NCBI RefSeq assembly: GCF_965363235.1
Contig: NC_134848.1
Span: 61,714,181-61,778,180, forward strand
Direction of reading: 5' to 3'
Length of the DNA: 64,000 nt
Source of the DNA: Mytilus galloprovincialis
Taxonomy: Eukaryota; Mollusca; Bivalvia; Mytilida; Mytilidae
Position numbers and translations under genes: made by a program. Positions 25,990-38,700 of this stretch are shown in pieces. The notes beneath the pieces were generated by a model that made no database searches, was not told the DNA's origin, and saw only the letters and a program-made list of their open reading frames with translations. Positions within the stretch are counted from its first letter, which is position 1; every line of letters starts with the position of its first letter.

Positions 25990-27094
25990 AACCCTGATCA
26001 ATAAAACTTTACGGCACTTTTCGATATGTCAATCAAATAGTGGCGTGAAACAATATATAATTTCCAGAAAATTAACACATGAAGCAGATATGAGTTGGAT
26101 TTCTATGTCCGATAAAGGTACGTTTAAGATTAAAATATTGTTGCCATGGAATTCATACTTGATAGCCATTTGTTTTATTGAATATGTTTTTTTCTAAAAA
26201 ATTCTTGAAAAAAGGTAGTGTGGTTTGGAGAGAAAAAAAGGGGTTGAGGCGGGTTAATGCAAACTTTTATTCTATATATATCATGTTTATTTGCCCTCAA
26301 ATCCGAAATAATACTTGTAATTTCAAAGGATGTTGTGATAAAAAGGAAACCTTTTCTTTTGAAGGTAATTCAAAATAATCTTTTATTCCCCAAAAAATTG
26401 GAAAAAATCGGTTAATTGATTGCAATGGTTGTGTGTTGAATGCGTGTAAGGTCCAGGGACACATGTTTGAGACATGATCAATACACGGAGTTCTATATTT
26501 TGTTTTATATTATTGTGAATTTCGACACAATAAAAGAGGAATTTAAGCAAAATAACTGAATGGAAATGTATAGTCATTTCTATTTAAGATGGTTTTAATC
26601 TTTCATTAACGAAGTGATCGTTAAACTTCAAAATGGGAGGGGGTTGGGTGGGGTAAACAAAAATGTTTTGATCACCAATTAGATTTTGAAAAATATAATG
26701 GTCAAGCATATGAGAAAAAAGAAATATTTTAAATCCAGATTTTCTCCTATAAATGTACCTTATAGTGTTAAATATTGAGAGAAAACAAAATATTGATAGC
26801 GTTGAAAAACTAAATAAAATCGATAGCGCTATGCGCTAAGAAAAGTTTTCGACAGAGACAAAAACAGTCACATTCTGTGCAAATATGAAAGTAAAATCAA
26901 GTGACAAGTTTTAGTGGGACTCGTTGCATGCTAGAAAAAACATATAAAACAACTCTCTGAGTAGTCCGTATGTTGATTATTGCATGAACAATTTACTGTT
27001 CATATGAAACTTATTTTTGCCTTGCAGTCACCCCTCCCCCCATCGACATAACATGCAGAAACTGCCGGATCGTATCGCATTAATTGTAATCGTG
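25990..27094. other. Intronic noncoding stretch
   Basis: This is part of the long intron of copy 1 between 25,541 and 28,128. No gene is recognised. The short open frames (25,970-26,378) have no domain signature. Confidence 0.5.
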
Positions 27095-27160
27095 TTCTCC
27101 TCCGCAGCGTACATGCACAATTTGCCATGGGACATTAAGCAGCAATCAATCAAACTAAAT
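27095..27160 (-). repeat. Interspersed repeat family G fragment
   Basis: The plus-strand text GGGACATTAAGCAGCAATCA is the reverse of the start of family G (GATTGTTGGTTGCTTAACGT at about 5,138). Only the end of the repeat is present. Confidence 0.5.
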
Positions 27161-27200
27161 ATTTACTTAGTGTTACCGGTATATATTTAAAAATATTTTC

Positions 27201-27720
27201 AAATGAAAGCTGATGTTTTATCAGCTATAGTCAGAGGAGCGAATAAGGCGTCTGTGCAATGCTAAATGGTGTTGTAATAGAAGTTAGGAGTTGGCAGTAC
27301 AGGTAAAGGAAATAAAAAAAAAATCCGATCTATTGTAACATTGTTACATTGTAGGTTGATTACATAGGCAATTTATAAATATTATAACACATAGTATTTT
27401 TGAATCATAAGAAAATCATCTTAATCATTCAAGGTATAATTCACAGTTGTCCCTACATAAAGCAGATATATGCATTATAAATTCTTAGTGATTATAATTA
27501 TGCTTCTTAAGACAGAATAACTCCATGTAATTATAGTGAAGCGACGAGTACATGATCAATCCTATACACTTAAAAATCCTTTGTGTATTGAGTAAGATGT
27601 TCCTTACTAACACCTACAAGATGGTAACATCTCCAGAAACGAAAGCTGATATTTTATCATCTATGATTAGAGGAGGGGATAAGACATTGCACAGTGTTCG
27701 ATGGTATTTTATCAGTTAGA
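27201..27720 (+). repeat. Diverged local direct duplication, ~85 bp
   Basis: GAAAGCTGATGTTTTATCA near 27,203 recurs as GAAAGCTGATATTTTATCA near 27,638. Both are followed by a TAGAGGAG- or CAGAGGAG-like block and ATGGT. The copies are old and noncoding. Confidence 0.5.
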
Positions 27721-29729
27721 AGCAAAAATTAAAGGTTCCAGCCCCACTCGGGAGTACAGAATGCGATATACTCGCACATTGTCAGGTTGAGTTTCTATAT
27801 TTGCAATAAAACCTGTTGACAGAGAATGTTAATCATAACGGAAAAATACTTCTCCGATTTTCAAAGCCAGGGCCGTGAAATTTTAATGATAGAATGTTCA
27901 GGTTCTCAAACATTCATTTGAATTGACTGGTAATACTACTATATTCCAAAACCCAAACCCCCTCCCTACACACTTACGATTATTCTACTAATGTGAAGGT
28001 AGTCGTCGATTACAACTATCATTAATGCTCGAAAGCAAGATTAGATAATGTATACTATTGAAGTCCAGATATATGCATATTAACACCGGCTAGCTTCACA
28101 TAAACAATGAATCTGTATTATACGAACCGTTACTTTCGTCATCGACTTGTCGTCAAATAACGTGTATTTCGTCATTTAGCATTTTCTTTATCTGGCTGTT
28201 GCTTTGAGTCACTGTTAGGTTAGAAAGTTAAAAATCTGTGTACATGTTAACAATAAAGCTTGTATAACAAGTGATGTTTTATATAAGAAACGTTAGAATA
28301 AAGCTACTTGTAATCATATTAGTCGTATCTAATAAATATTGGCTCGAATGGTATGAGTTAGAAGCTTCAATTGAGATCCAATGTGAAGTTTGCGGTGGCC
28401 ATTAACATTAAACATTGAAAAAATGGAAACACAGAGAAGCAAACCCATATCGCTGATGCCTCCAATTATTTTCTGAAGGCCGGCATGGTAGATGCTCTAA
28501 AAGTAGAGGTGGGGAATTGCCAAAAAGACCTAAAAGTGTAAGCCCTGGAAAAGAGCATCTTACCTCTGTTCGGAGGATAACAGTTAAAGGCAAACATTGG
28601 AATTGTATTTCAAATTTTATTATATTTGATTAATATTTAATTTCCAGGGAAGCGCTCTCAACCAGCATATTTTAGTTGAAGCTAAAGAAAGCAATATTTT
28701 AACAGGAATCCGTTAAGTCGAGTATCATTTTGGTAATCGGTACTCGGTACTACCGAGCGATATTTGAGTGTTCGAGTATTCGTGTACATACCTTTTTTTA
28801 TAGATATACATCATTATGTTAAATGACTGCGAACCTACAAAGAAAGAATCGAAACCACTGATTTATCCTTGTGTTCTCTTTTTAACGATGTCCGCGTATG
28901 CAATAATTGTTAACATGAACAACGCTCAGCCTTAAGTATTATAATCTGTGGTGCTTAAAATAGTATGAAGTGTATGTAAATGGTAATATCCCGCTATCTT
29001 TTTTTTCTTACATTTGTAATAAATTATAAGTGCAATTATTATCAAAATCTTACCGTTGTCTGCTATTTGCTGATTAAAACATGCATCGTCCTATTCATGT
29101 TGCTAATCAACTGATGGGAAGTTTTATTCTCCGAAAAATACAAATTATTATATATGTCGGTCATCAGATTTAAATAAGATGTATTAAAGAAACTAGTAGT
29201 GTCTCAAAGATCACATCTAGTGCACGCAAATTGACTGACGTTTTGCAAAATTGATTTTTGACTTCTTTACCTTTTAAATTCGTGAGACATACAACTAACC
29301 GTTCTTATGAATTCGCCAAAACGTGTAAAAATGTATAAAAAGGTTTTGTTGTATTTCTAATCAAGAACACTTTGACTGGTACATACCAACACACCAAAGT
29401 ATGTGATCCTCTTACTTTCTTATTCGTGTATCAACAACCAACAATTTTGAAGCGAAATCTTTTAATTTGTTTTTTGATATTTCGTGATTTTAAGACAAAT
29501 TTCAGAAAGATTTTTTTCCACATGTTATATGTATCTACTTTACAGATTATCATTTTATTTGAAAAGATTCATTCAATAGTATTTTGGAGAAAAAATAAAT
29601 AAATGCATTTCTTAAGATTAGTTTTCAGATATAGTTAACATGTCACAATAGACGCAAATTTTGTCTGTGACATTACCCCATTAAACATTCATCACCTAAC
29701 TTGGAGAAACTGGAACAAAGTTCAATATT

Positions 29730-29868
29730 TTGGGGTTCCCAATAGGTTCACTTTGTGCTTGTTTGGCTCTATAAATATTTTGATCTGAGCGTCACTGATG
29801 AGTCTTATGTAGACAAAACGCGCATCTGGCGTACTAAATTATAATCATGGTACCTTTGATAACTGTTT
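29730..29868 (+). repeat. Interspersed repeat family D copy 1
   Basis: CTGATGAGTCTTATGTAGAC followed by CATCTGGCGTACTAAATTAT is repeated almost exactly at 30,718-30,785. It lies between exons 1 and 2 of pseudogene copy 1. Confidence 0.75.
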
Positions 29869-30025
29869 AGTCATAGAAGAAGGTTTATACTTAGTAATAT
29901 ATGTTTTATATTTTATAGTGCTATATGTTAATAACCGTTATTGTATACGATATCCATTGTATCTTTATATCAAGATTTTTTTTTGACAATTTAAGAATAA
30001 ATTACTTACCGTTTTGAAGTTATTT

Positions 30026-31330
30026 ACTCTATAACTTTCTGTTTACATCATTGTCATCGTATACATTCTTATGTTGACAATATATCGTTTTTACATTGTC
30101 AACATTGTATAGATGTTGTGAACCAGGTCTTAACCTTTGTGTTTACATCGTTCACATCGTATACATCGTAATGTTGACAATATCGTGTCAACATCGTGTT
30201 TATTTTGAATATAGAGTCCATACCTTTCTGTTTACATCGTTCACATCGTATACATCGTGATGTTGACAATATCGTTTTTACATCGTCAGCATCGTATAGA
30301 TGTTAGGAACCAAGTCTTTACCTTCGTGTTTACATTGTTCACATCGTATACATCGCAATGTTGACAATATCGTGTCAACATCGTGTTTTTGTTGTGTTTC
30401 GATTCTATTGCAACTTTCTGTTTACATCGTTAACATCGTTTACATCGTGAAGTTGACAATATCGTTTATACATCATTTACATCGTGAACATCGTATAAAT
30501 AATGTGTACCACGTCTATACCTTTGTATTTACATCGTTTACATTGTGATGTTGACAATATTCAAAAAAATGTTTTTTTATTCATTGATATTCAACAAAAT
30601 TTGTGGATAACATGTATACATTTTGGATTTTTATGTTTTTTTTAACAACAAATCTTTTAAAAAAATGTGATGTTATAGCTCTAATTTGACACAAAATAGT
30701 GTCAACATAGTTTACTGATGAGTCTTATGTAGACGAAATGCGCGTCTGGCGTACTAAATTATAATCCTGGTACTTTTGATAACTATTATATGGCGAAGTA
30801 AACATTGTTAACATAAAATCTTTTTAACATTGTATACATCACGATGTTTACGATGTCAACGAGGTGTAAACCATATATCAGAGTTCAGACAATGTAAATG
30901 ATGTTGACACAACATCGTCTTAACATTGTATACATCACGATATTAACGATGTCAACGATGTAAACAATATTTAAGGGTTCAAACAAAGTATACGATGTTG
31001 ACACAACATCATGTTAACATTGTATACATCGCGATGTTAGCGATATCAACGATGTAAACAATATATAAGGGTTCAAACAATGTATACGATGTCACAACAT
31101 TGTATTAACATTGTATGCATCACGATGTTAACGATGTAAACGATGTAAACAATATATAAGGGTTCAAACAAATTATACGATGTTGACACAACATCGTGTT
31201 AACATTGTATACATCGCGATGTTAACGATGTCAACGATGTAAACAATATATAAGGGTTTAAACAATGTAAACAATGTTGACACAATATCGTGTTAACATT
31301 GTAGATATTGCGATGTCTACAATATTGATT
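30026..31330. mobile_element. Fold-back structure made of two inverted tandem arrays
   Basis: From 30,026 to about 30,560 the plus strand repeats ACATCGT-rich units (TTTACATCGTTCACATCGTA, then GATGTTGACAATATCG) with a period near 90-120 bp. From about 30,830 to 31,330 the same type of unit runs on the other strand (CACGATGTTAACGATG, ending in ACAATATATAAGGGTTC, period about 100 bp). The two arrays could form an imperfect long hairpin. A family D repeat sits between them. The left array begins right after the stub of exon 1 of pseudogene copy 1. Confidence 0.7.
30715..30788 (+). repeat. Interspersed repeat family D copy 2
   Basis: Near-identical to the end of the copy at 29,730-29,868, in the same orientation (CTGATGAGTCTTATGTAGAC, then CGTCTGGCGTACTAAATTAT). 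It interrupts the centre of the inverted arrays. Confidence 0.75.
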
Positions 31331-32700
31331 AATCATCGTGCACTGGACATGAATGAAACCGTTTAATCCCACTGCATATGTTTGCACCGGTCCTAATTAG
31401 GTCCGGAATCTGATATGTAGTGGTTATCATCTGTTTATGTGGTTCATAAGTGTTTCTCCTTGCTCGTTTTTATATAGATTATACCGTCGGTTTTCTATTT
31501 CCATACCACATTTTAGTATATTTATCAGAGAGGATATCTAGAGAGTCTATATTTTTGTCTGAGCAATATGCTTTTGTTTGATAATATGAAATAAATGAAA
31601 CATTGCTTTAGTTGTACGGTTGTAACAATGTTGTCACGTCATTGACTTATATGTTTATTATACAAGTATTCCAGACAATTAAATAATAAGAAAATATACA
31701 TATTACCAAAAACAAGGTATAGTAACAAACCAAATAGATTTGTAACATCTTCTTATTTATAACTATATAATGGACAATTACTAAAAACAGTTACGATTCA
31801 TAGAAAACAATACAGTAGGGGTACCAAAGTAATTCTAGTACTTTTGTGGTATGCCCTACCTAGTTCTTTGGTTTGCCCCTTCCTACCTTTTATAGTCCTA
31901 TATAAGGCACCTTATATGTATCACAAATCTCTATTTTACAGAGCATTTGTCCTCACACAGAATTGAAGACATAACCTCCAGAAAAATATAGATACAAGTT
32001 AACCATATGTTCATACTTTCTCGCTTGTGTATTAAAAATATAACATGTATAATGCAAAAACAATAGTAGACCCATTTATATGACTGATCTTGCTATGTCT
32101 GCATTTTTTTTTAAAATCGGACAGCATATAAAGACAAACAGAAATAGACGAAAGATATACCACAATACAAATAACAGTACACATTAATTAATTATAAACA
32201 TTAAACAGGAATAAAAGCAGGAAAGCATGCTTTTGTCATAAGTAATATATTTGAAATAATAAATTTATACTTAAGAGACTGATCGTGTAGTTTTATTCCT
32301 GAACAGTGTTATATATTCATATTTATTTGACAAATGGATGGATATCATATTTCCAACTGGACCTACATATGCAACATTTCTATACATTAAGCGTTTGAGC
32401 TACTTTTTACCTCAAATTCAAAGAGCATACGAGTGTATATTATTACAAGAACGTTGCATTTAGCATGTTTAATTAAATCAAATTTGAAAATGTCTTGTTT
32501 TTATCATGACTTAAAAAAAGCACTGTTAATCTGTTGTGTTTTGAATTGAAGAAGTTAAACGTTGCATATACGATTAGTTAAATAAAGACGATTGTATACA
32601 TCTGCATGTTAATGTTTAATGTTTAATGATTTTAACTTATGTACATGTGATAGCCAAAAAGTGTCCGAACTAATGAATTTATGCTAGAAATATTTTGCCC
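31331..32700. other. Noncoding stretch
   Basis: No gene or clear repeat is recognised; AT-rich with scattered microsatellite-like runs. Confidence 0.5.
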
Positions 32701-32714
32701 TAGTGTCCATATGA

Positions 32715-32960
32715 CATAAAAGAGGGACAAAAGATACCAGAGGGACAGTCAAACTCATAAATCGAAAATAAACTGACAACGCCATGGCTACAATTGAAAA
32801 AGTGATCTCCGAAAGGGTAGGCAGATCCTGCTCCACATATGGCACCCGTCGTGTTGCTCATGATATAGCAAATTCGGTAAATAGTCTAATTCGGGAGGTC
32901 ACATTCAATAAAGGGATAGTGCTCTAAGTACATAAGATATAGGTCACAGCAAGCAAACTA
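32715..32960 (+). repeat. Interspersed repeat family E copy 1, internally deleted
   Basis: It contains AGATACCAGAGGGACAGTCA, AACGCCATGGCTA, and GGCACCCGTCGTGTTGCT. Relative to the copy at 33,011 it lacks the middle ~100 bp between the CCATGGCTA block and the CAGATCCTGCTCCACAT block. Confidence 0.8.
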
Positions 32961-33010
32961 ATGTTAAGACTTTAATTCTATTTTATTTGTTAGTTTCGAT
33001 ATTGTTGATA

Positions 33011-33300
33011 GAAGAGGGACGAAAGATACCAAAGTGACAGTCAAACTCATAAATCTAAAACAAACTGACAACGCCATGGCTAAAAATGAAAAAGACAAAC
33101 AGAAAAACAATAGTACACATGACACAACATAGAAAACTAAAGAATAAACAACAAGAACCCACCAAAAACTAGGGGTGATTTCAGGTGCTCCGGAAGGGTA
33201 AGCAGATCCTGCTCCACATGAGGCACCCGTCGTGTTGCTTATGTGATTACAAATCTGGTAAATAGTCGGTAGGTCACATTCATGAAAGGGATAGATGTTC
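33011..33300 (+). repeat. Interspersed repeat family E copy 2
   Basis: The fuller copy. It carries the GATACCAAAGTGACAGTCAA start, the CAATAGTACACATGACACAA centre and the GGCACCCGTCGTGTTGCTTA end. It faces the minus-strand copy at 33,600-33,992. Confidence 0.85.
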
Positions 33301-33422
33301 TTTGTGTTTTCTTGTTAAATATTTATTTGTTTTGAGATTGTGACACAATAATGGCGGATATACCCATATCATGACTATTTTGTTTATTATGTCTGTTTTA
33401 TTCGCACATCGTTGTAAAAATT

Positions 33423-33595
33423 ATGAAATTTGATCCGACTAACATACAAGTGAAAGGTTTAGCGCTACAAAACCAGGTTCATCCACCATTTTCTACATTT
33501 GTAAATGCCAGTACCAAGTCATGGATTATGACAGTTGTTGTCCATTCGTTTGATGTGTTGTATCGTTTGATAACAAATCGCCTTCTATCATATCC
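33423..33595 (-). repeat. Interspersed repeat family F copy, reverse
   Basis: The reverse strand matches 21,565-21,830 in several ordered blocks, including the CTGTCA block, GTAGAAAATGGTGGA and GGATCAAATT. The 89-codon open frame here is not considered a gene. Confidence 0.6.
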
Positions 33596-33599
33596 TGCA

Positions 33600-33992
33600 A
33601 TAATTGGAGAAAAATTCGTAAATTTTACGGACGCCATCACGATTTGGTTAACCGTTTCACAAATGATATCGGATATGTTCCTTATGTCGTAACTACAATT
33701 CCTCCCCTTCTTGAATGTGACCTACCGAATTAGACTATTTACCGGATTTGTTATTACATAAGCAACACGACGGGTGCCACATGTGGAGCAAGATCGGCTT
33801 ACCCTTTCGGAGAACCTTAGATTACCCCTAGTTTTTACGTGGGGTTCGTGTTGCTTATTCTTTAGTTTTCTATTTTGTGTCGTGTGTACTATCATTTGTC
33901 TGTTTGTCTTTTTAATTTTTTGCCATGTCGTTGTCAGTATATTTTCGATTTATGAGTTTGATTGTCCCTCTGGTATCTTTCGTTCCTCTTAT
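33600..33992 (-). repeat. Interspersed repeat family E copy 3, reverse
   Basis: Reverse copy of family E (plus-strand text AGCAACACGACGGGTGCCAC and TTTGATTGTCCCTCTGGTAT). It extends further than the other two copies into a part around ACCGTTTCACAAATGATATC. I recognise that part as the continuation of the same repeat in mussels. Confidence 0.75.
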
Positions 33993-34489
33993 ATAGTCAT
34001 TTATTGTTTATCAAACTTAGTTAAAGTAAACTATTGTTATAACTTTTTTTAACGGGCTCTACTGTGAGCTTTTGTCAAAGGATATCAAGTTCGTTCGCCC
34101 TGATTACATTTTCGCCCTGGGGCCGTTCCCCATGAGCTCGTTCGCCTATAGCGTCTGTTCGAACTGGATTTGTTCTACTTCAAAAAAAAAATATATATTA
34201 CTGTTATTCAAGTTTAATAATTTTTTTCAGATATTTATACGGTTTAAATTCTTGACATTAATGAACATACATTGAAAGTATTTGAAACATTCGTTCTTTA
34301 TAATAATAATTCTCACTGATTGTTGTAATAATTATAATAATTGTATTTAATCATGTTAATTGTTTGTGAATATTTTGATAAACTGGTCAGCTTGGAATTG
34401 AAGCAGCTGTCTTGCACATTTAAGCAACACCTATCATTGATGAAACTTCGATAAATTTGCGGGTTTTTTTTTTTTTTGCTCCCTTTTTT
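33993..34489. other. Noncoding stretch
   Basis: Nothing recognisable; AT-rich, with a T homopolymer at about 34,464-34,478. Confidence 0.5.
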
Positions 34490-35761
34490 GACTATCTTGT
34501 TAAGACATAACTATGCATTTATACAAAAAATACAGCTTCTCAAAACCTAACTCACATATTAAAACTGATCATTCATTTAGTTTCTGGCGCCCTTCATAAA
34601 AAACACAACAATTAGTAGTTCGCCTTGGAAATATTGGTTAAGATATAAACACTTTAAAAATCCACACAAAAAGCTTTAAGTTCATTTCCAAAACTGAAAA
34701 ACCAAGTATTCAGAAGATTGAATAGACACATGCCACTTTATTACTTTTAAAACTATGACATCTAAAGTTCAAGATGGATGTCACCGATTAACACAGATCA
34801 ACTCAATATCCTATTTGAAAGACATTTGAAAGCTCAAACAACATCACGCAGGAGTACCATAATGCATAAATATATGGTCATACATACTAACACTATAAAA
34901 TCCATTACTATCCATACAGGTTGTTCACATTTGATTCACTTACACAAACCTCCCAAAAAAACAAAAACAAAAATAAAATAGCATGAACCCTTACATTATG
35001 TATCGATCAATTAATCAAAGTTTTTAGAATCGAATACATATTAACGACTAAGGTTTTGACTGTTACTGTAAATAATTGGAACCATAATGATATGGTTTTT
35101 GGACGATTTTTATTTATCCTTTGATACATGTCATTTTGTTTCTCTTTTTTAAGGATCTTGATAGCTGAGCTTCTTTTATCATTAACAATTGCTTATATAA
35201 GACAAGGCTTCCACACTTTCGCAGTTTAGTATTTATCATTAAGCGGTCCATAACATTATTAACATTATTTAATGTGTTTTGTTTTATCCTATACAAATGA
35301 ATAGTGGCGTGAATGACAATGAACAAACTGTTAACCAGATATCAAATGACATATAGTGAACATCTATGGATAACTGTACGGCCTTCAACAATGAACAAAT
35401 TTCATAATTCGTAGTCACTTATAAAAGGCAACGACATTGGAACTGTAAAAAAAATAAAAAAAAAATAACAGCCTGATGTATGAACAAAAAGATCAGATAA
35501 CTTTGTGTATTTTTGTGATTTTACTTTTGAATGTCTATCTATTATAATTGAAAGGTTTAAATGATTGATAGTCATATGCTAGATTTAGTCATGCATATGA
35601 AATAGTTTTCTTTCAATTTATACAAATATCAATAGTTGTTCGTTTGAAGGTCATTCCTTAATTATATAAATTGCTGAAATTTTGATACATAGATTAAGTT
35701 CAAAAGGGAAAAATCAGATAAACTAACACTACACATAATTTTAAATAATTGTTCTGTTCAA
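34490..35761. repeat. 3' flank duplicated with 55,830-57,014
   Basis: Blocks such as GCTTCTCAAAACCTAACTC, AAGATTGAATAGACA or GTAGATTGAATAGACA, CGAATACATATTAACGACT and TTTAAGGATCTTGATA occur in the same order in both stretches, just downstream of C4-like copies 2 and 3. Both also contain the same family A repeat copy (35,335-35,480 here, 56,608-56,775 there), with CATCTATGGATAAC and then GTACGG. Confidence 0.8.
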
Positions 35762-38700
35762 TTATTTTGAGCAAACAACACATGTCATTGGATAGTTATC
35801 ATGATAAGGTGGACAGTGTAGTGATCCACATTTAGCTAACACTTCGTAAAACTGCTGGCCATCGTAATTCACTGATGATCCTCCAGTAACATATTCTGGT
35901 TTTATATCCACACAAATATATGAGCTAGCACCATTATTACCACGAGAAGATGATGAAAGATAACCATAATATTCCATGTTCCATCCTTTATAACACCTGT
36001 TCTTCCCTGGTATCATTATAACACTGGATGCCTTTTTGGCTCTACATACCGAACACGGTACATCTTGATTCAAACTATTTGAAGCAAAGAAATTGGTCAG
36101 GAATTCTGCTCCGTGCATACGACCGTAGTCTTCTCCGCTGATTTTGCCAAAGTTAGGATCTAAAGGAAGACATACTGGTTCTGGAGGCGCCCCTACATCC
36201 CCTGCATATCCACCACCGGTATAACCTGAAATAAAATTAGATTCTTATATGACGTTCCCAAAATGTTTTTTTGGAAACACCCGTGGTAAAATACGAATAT
36301 CCGCCATAATTATCCATTTCTTAATTTGTAAAATGCAATAGTCCATTTTCATATACATTTCCCTTTCCGTAGTCGGTTCCGTCTTTTATTATCTTAAGTC
36401 ACGTGATACCCGACATCAGCACCAAGACAACTAAGTAAACAATATGGATTGCGCGTCAATGAAAGTTACCGATTTGAAAGAATATTTGAGATTAAGGGGG
36501 ATAGGTGTAACCAACATGAAAAGGAATGAATTAGTGAGGTTGTGCACTGCTGTTGAAGGGCTAAATCTACCACTTGACCCAGATATGTGTACGGACCGGG
36601 TCACAAACACTGTAGCAGAATTGCTGAAAAGCAACGGGATTGACAACATGTCTTCTCTACAAGGATTCACCAAGGACCTTTCCAATATTCCGAATGTGTC
36701 ACTGTATGATGTTTTTAACTATCTGCTGTATAACACTTCAAACTATGATCGTAGAAAGTTGAAGGCCTACAAATCTTCTGAAGATTACCGTTTGTATTTC
36801 GATGGTTATGTAGAGAGTCTTGAAATGACCGAGTTGAACAGTTTATTTATATTTTTGGCTGCCATCAAACCTACACAGAAAGACAAAACATATCTTAATA
36901 CCTCCACATATGATGCCTGGATCGTAATGGACAATGCTGGTGATGTGAAGGCAGCATATTGTACATGCATAGGAGGGTAAGTACATGTAACAAGCATCCA
37001 ATTTTTTCACCTATAAATCACTGAATTAAAAAGGTGCATTAAACTTTCTTGATAGCCGTTATAAATCAATTTTGTCACGGATACACATATATTAAATCAC
37101 TTGAGGAAAATAGCTTAAGAAGTGTTACATTGAATGAAAATTTAGACTGCATTGTATCTGTTTGAATATGTGGTCCATACCAATATTGGCTTTAATACAA
37201 CTGTTTGTACTTTTTAAATACATGTATGTACATGTACACCATAGTCCATCTTTATGATGATTTTCAAGGCTGTCCATGCATCAAAAATAAAATAAAAACA
37301 CTGCTGAAAATATAATTACATGTATTATAAAGTTCTGTTTTCTTTTAATTACATAATATCAGCTTCTATTAAATAACTTATGTGAAAGTTATTTATGTTA
37401 GTTGTTTAGAGATACATACATGTAGAATACTAGATCACCCGTACTTCATGTAGCGTTGTAGCAATACACCAATATACATGTATGATTAATGTGTGTGCGT
37501 GTTGATTGAAACAGTTTCTTATAATTTTGAGAAAATTTACAACAAAATCAACCAGTCATGTTTAAGTTGCAGACTAACAAAAATTTCTATATACATGTAG
37601 AAATGTATTGCATGAATCCTACATGTACATTTTGTATGAAATATATTTTCCTTCTTTCATGTGTAGTCTAACTAATTTTGTATTTGTGTTTTTCAGTGCT
37701 GATGGTGGTTGTCGACACATAGGTGCAACACTGTATGAAATTGAAGGATTTGAGGCAAAATCAGTTACTGATGGTGACAATTTATGGTTGAAAAGAGCAA
37801 GGCAGCATGATTGTCCAGTTCCAATTAAAAAGTTGAAAATTATGAAAGCAAGGTATACTAGCTACATGTAAATATAATTAACAGTATAAATTTATTAACA
37901 TTTCATATTTTTAAAAAAGATTTTGTTCATTACAACAGTAAATGTTTTATTACATGTAATTATAATAAAGAAGATGTGGTATAATAGCCATTGAGACATA
38001 TCTCCACTGTGGCACAAGCAACCAACTAACACAGACATTTACAAAATATAGTCAGATTCGAGAAAAGTATATAAAAAAGTATTATTGTAGAAATCCTTCT
38101 ACATTCAAACTGAGCCAGTTGTTATCTGTCAGAAATATTAAAGAATTGAATAACTTGGGTATATTTCTAAAATCTGCAGAAAAACTTAGAATTTAATTGG
38201 AGTAAATAATATTTTTGTTCTCACTTTATTTAAGTATTATATCCTTCTCCGCTCGTATTTTGTATTATGTATTATATGTTCTTTCATGCACACCTTATAT
38301 TTATATATATTATATATCTCTTGTGAAATTCTTATATTGGTGTAAAATTATGTATATGTATCCTATAAGCTGTGTTGCTTTCGGAATAAAGTATTATTGA
38401 CAACTATAGGTCACTGAACCACCTTCAAAAATGAACAAAGCTAATTCCTAACAGTCAGCTATCACAGGCCCAGAAAATTGCCTGATTGATGACAAAATAA
38501 CGATCAATTTCATTTGAGTGAAAGCAACACCACTTGCATTGAGAAACTCTTATACGACCTTACAAGAATATATATTCATATTAAACTAAAATTGAGAAAT
38601 AAAAAAAATAAATTAGTTTACTTTGACATCATTAGAAACAACTGATGGCTTGGAATAGGCACACAACAGAATTTGTGTGTCACAAGATTTTATCTTTCTG

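Larger units (their letters stand above)
24759..30025 (-). pseudogene. Short-chain collagen C4-like gene, copy 1, pseudogene
   Basis: Five exon remnants match copy 2 in order and size: 30,010 to ~30,025 (stub of exon 1), ~29,054-29,130, 28,128-28,211, 25,467-25,541 and 24,759-25,222. The 75 bp exon still reads RGTTYVRWSRKQCP and the last exon reads GYTGGGSDNDYGAPPEPVCL. It is broken in several ways. Exon 2 has lost one T in a T-run and its acceptor AG. Exon 3 has an in-frame TGA. The last exon has TGA in place of the cysteine after PGTNR (24,990-24,992) and TAA ten codons before the ancestral end (24,789-24,791). The exon 1 stub also has a stop. Most of exon 1, with the signal peptide, is absent; inverted tandem arrays start where it should be. 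Confidence 0.85.

Noticed and set aside
30026-31330. CRISPR-like array
   Set aside because: The units are long and irregular, run in both orientations and lack unique spacers; the context is animal nuclear DNA.
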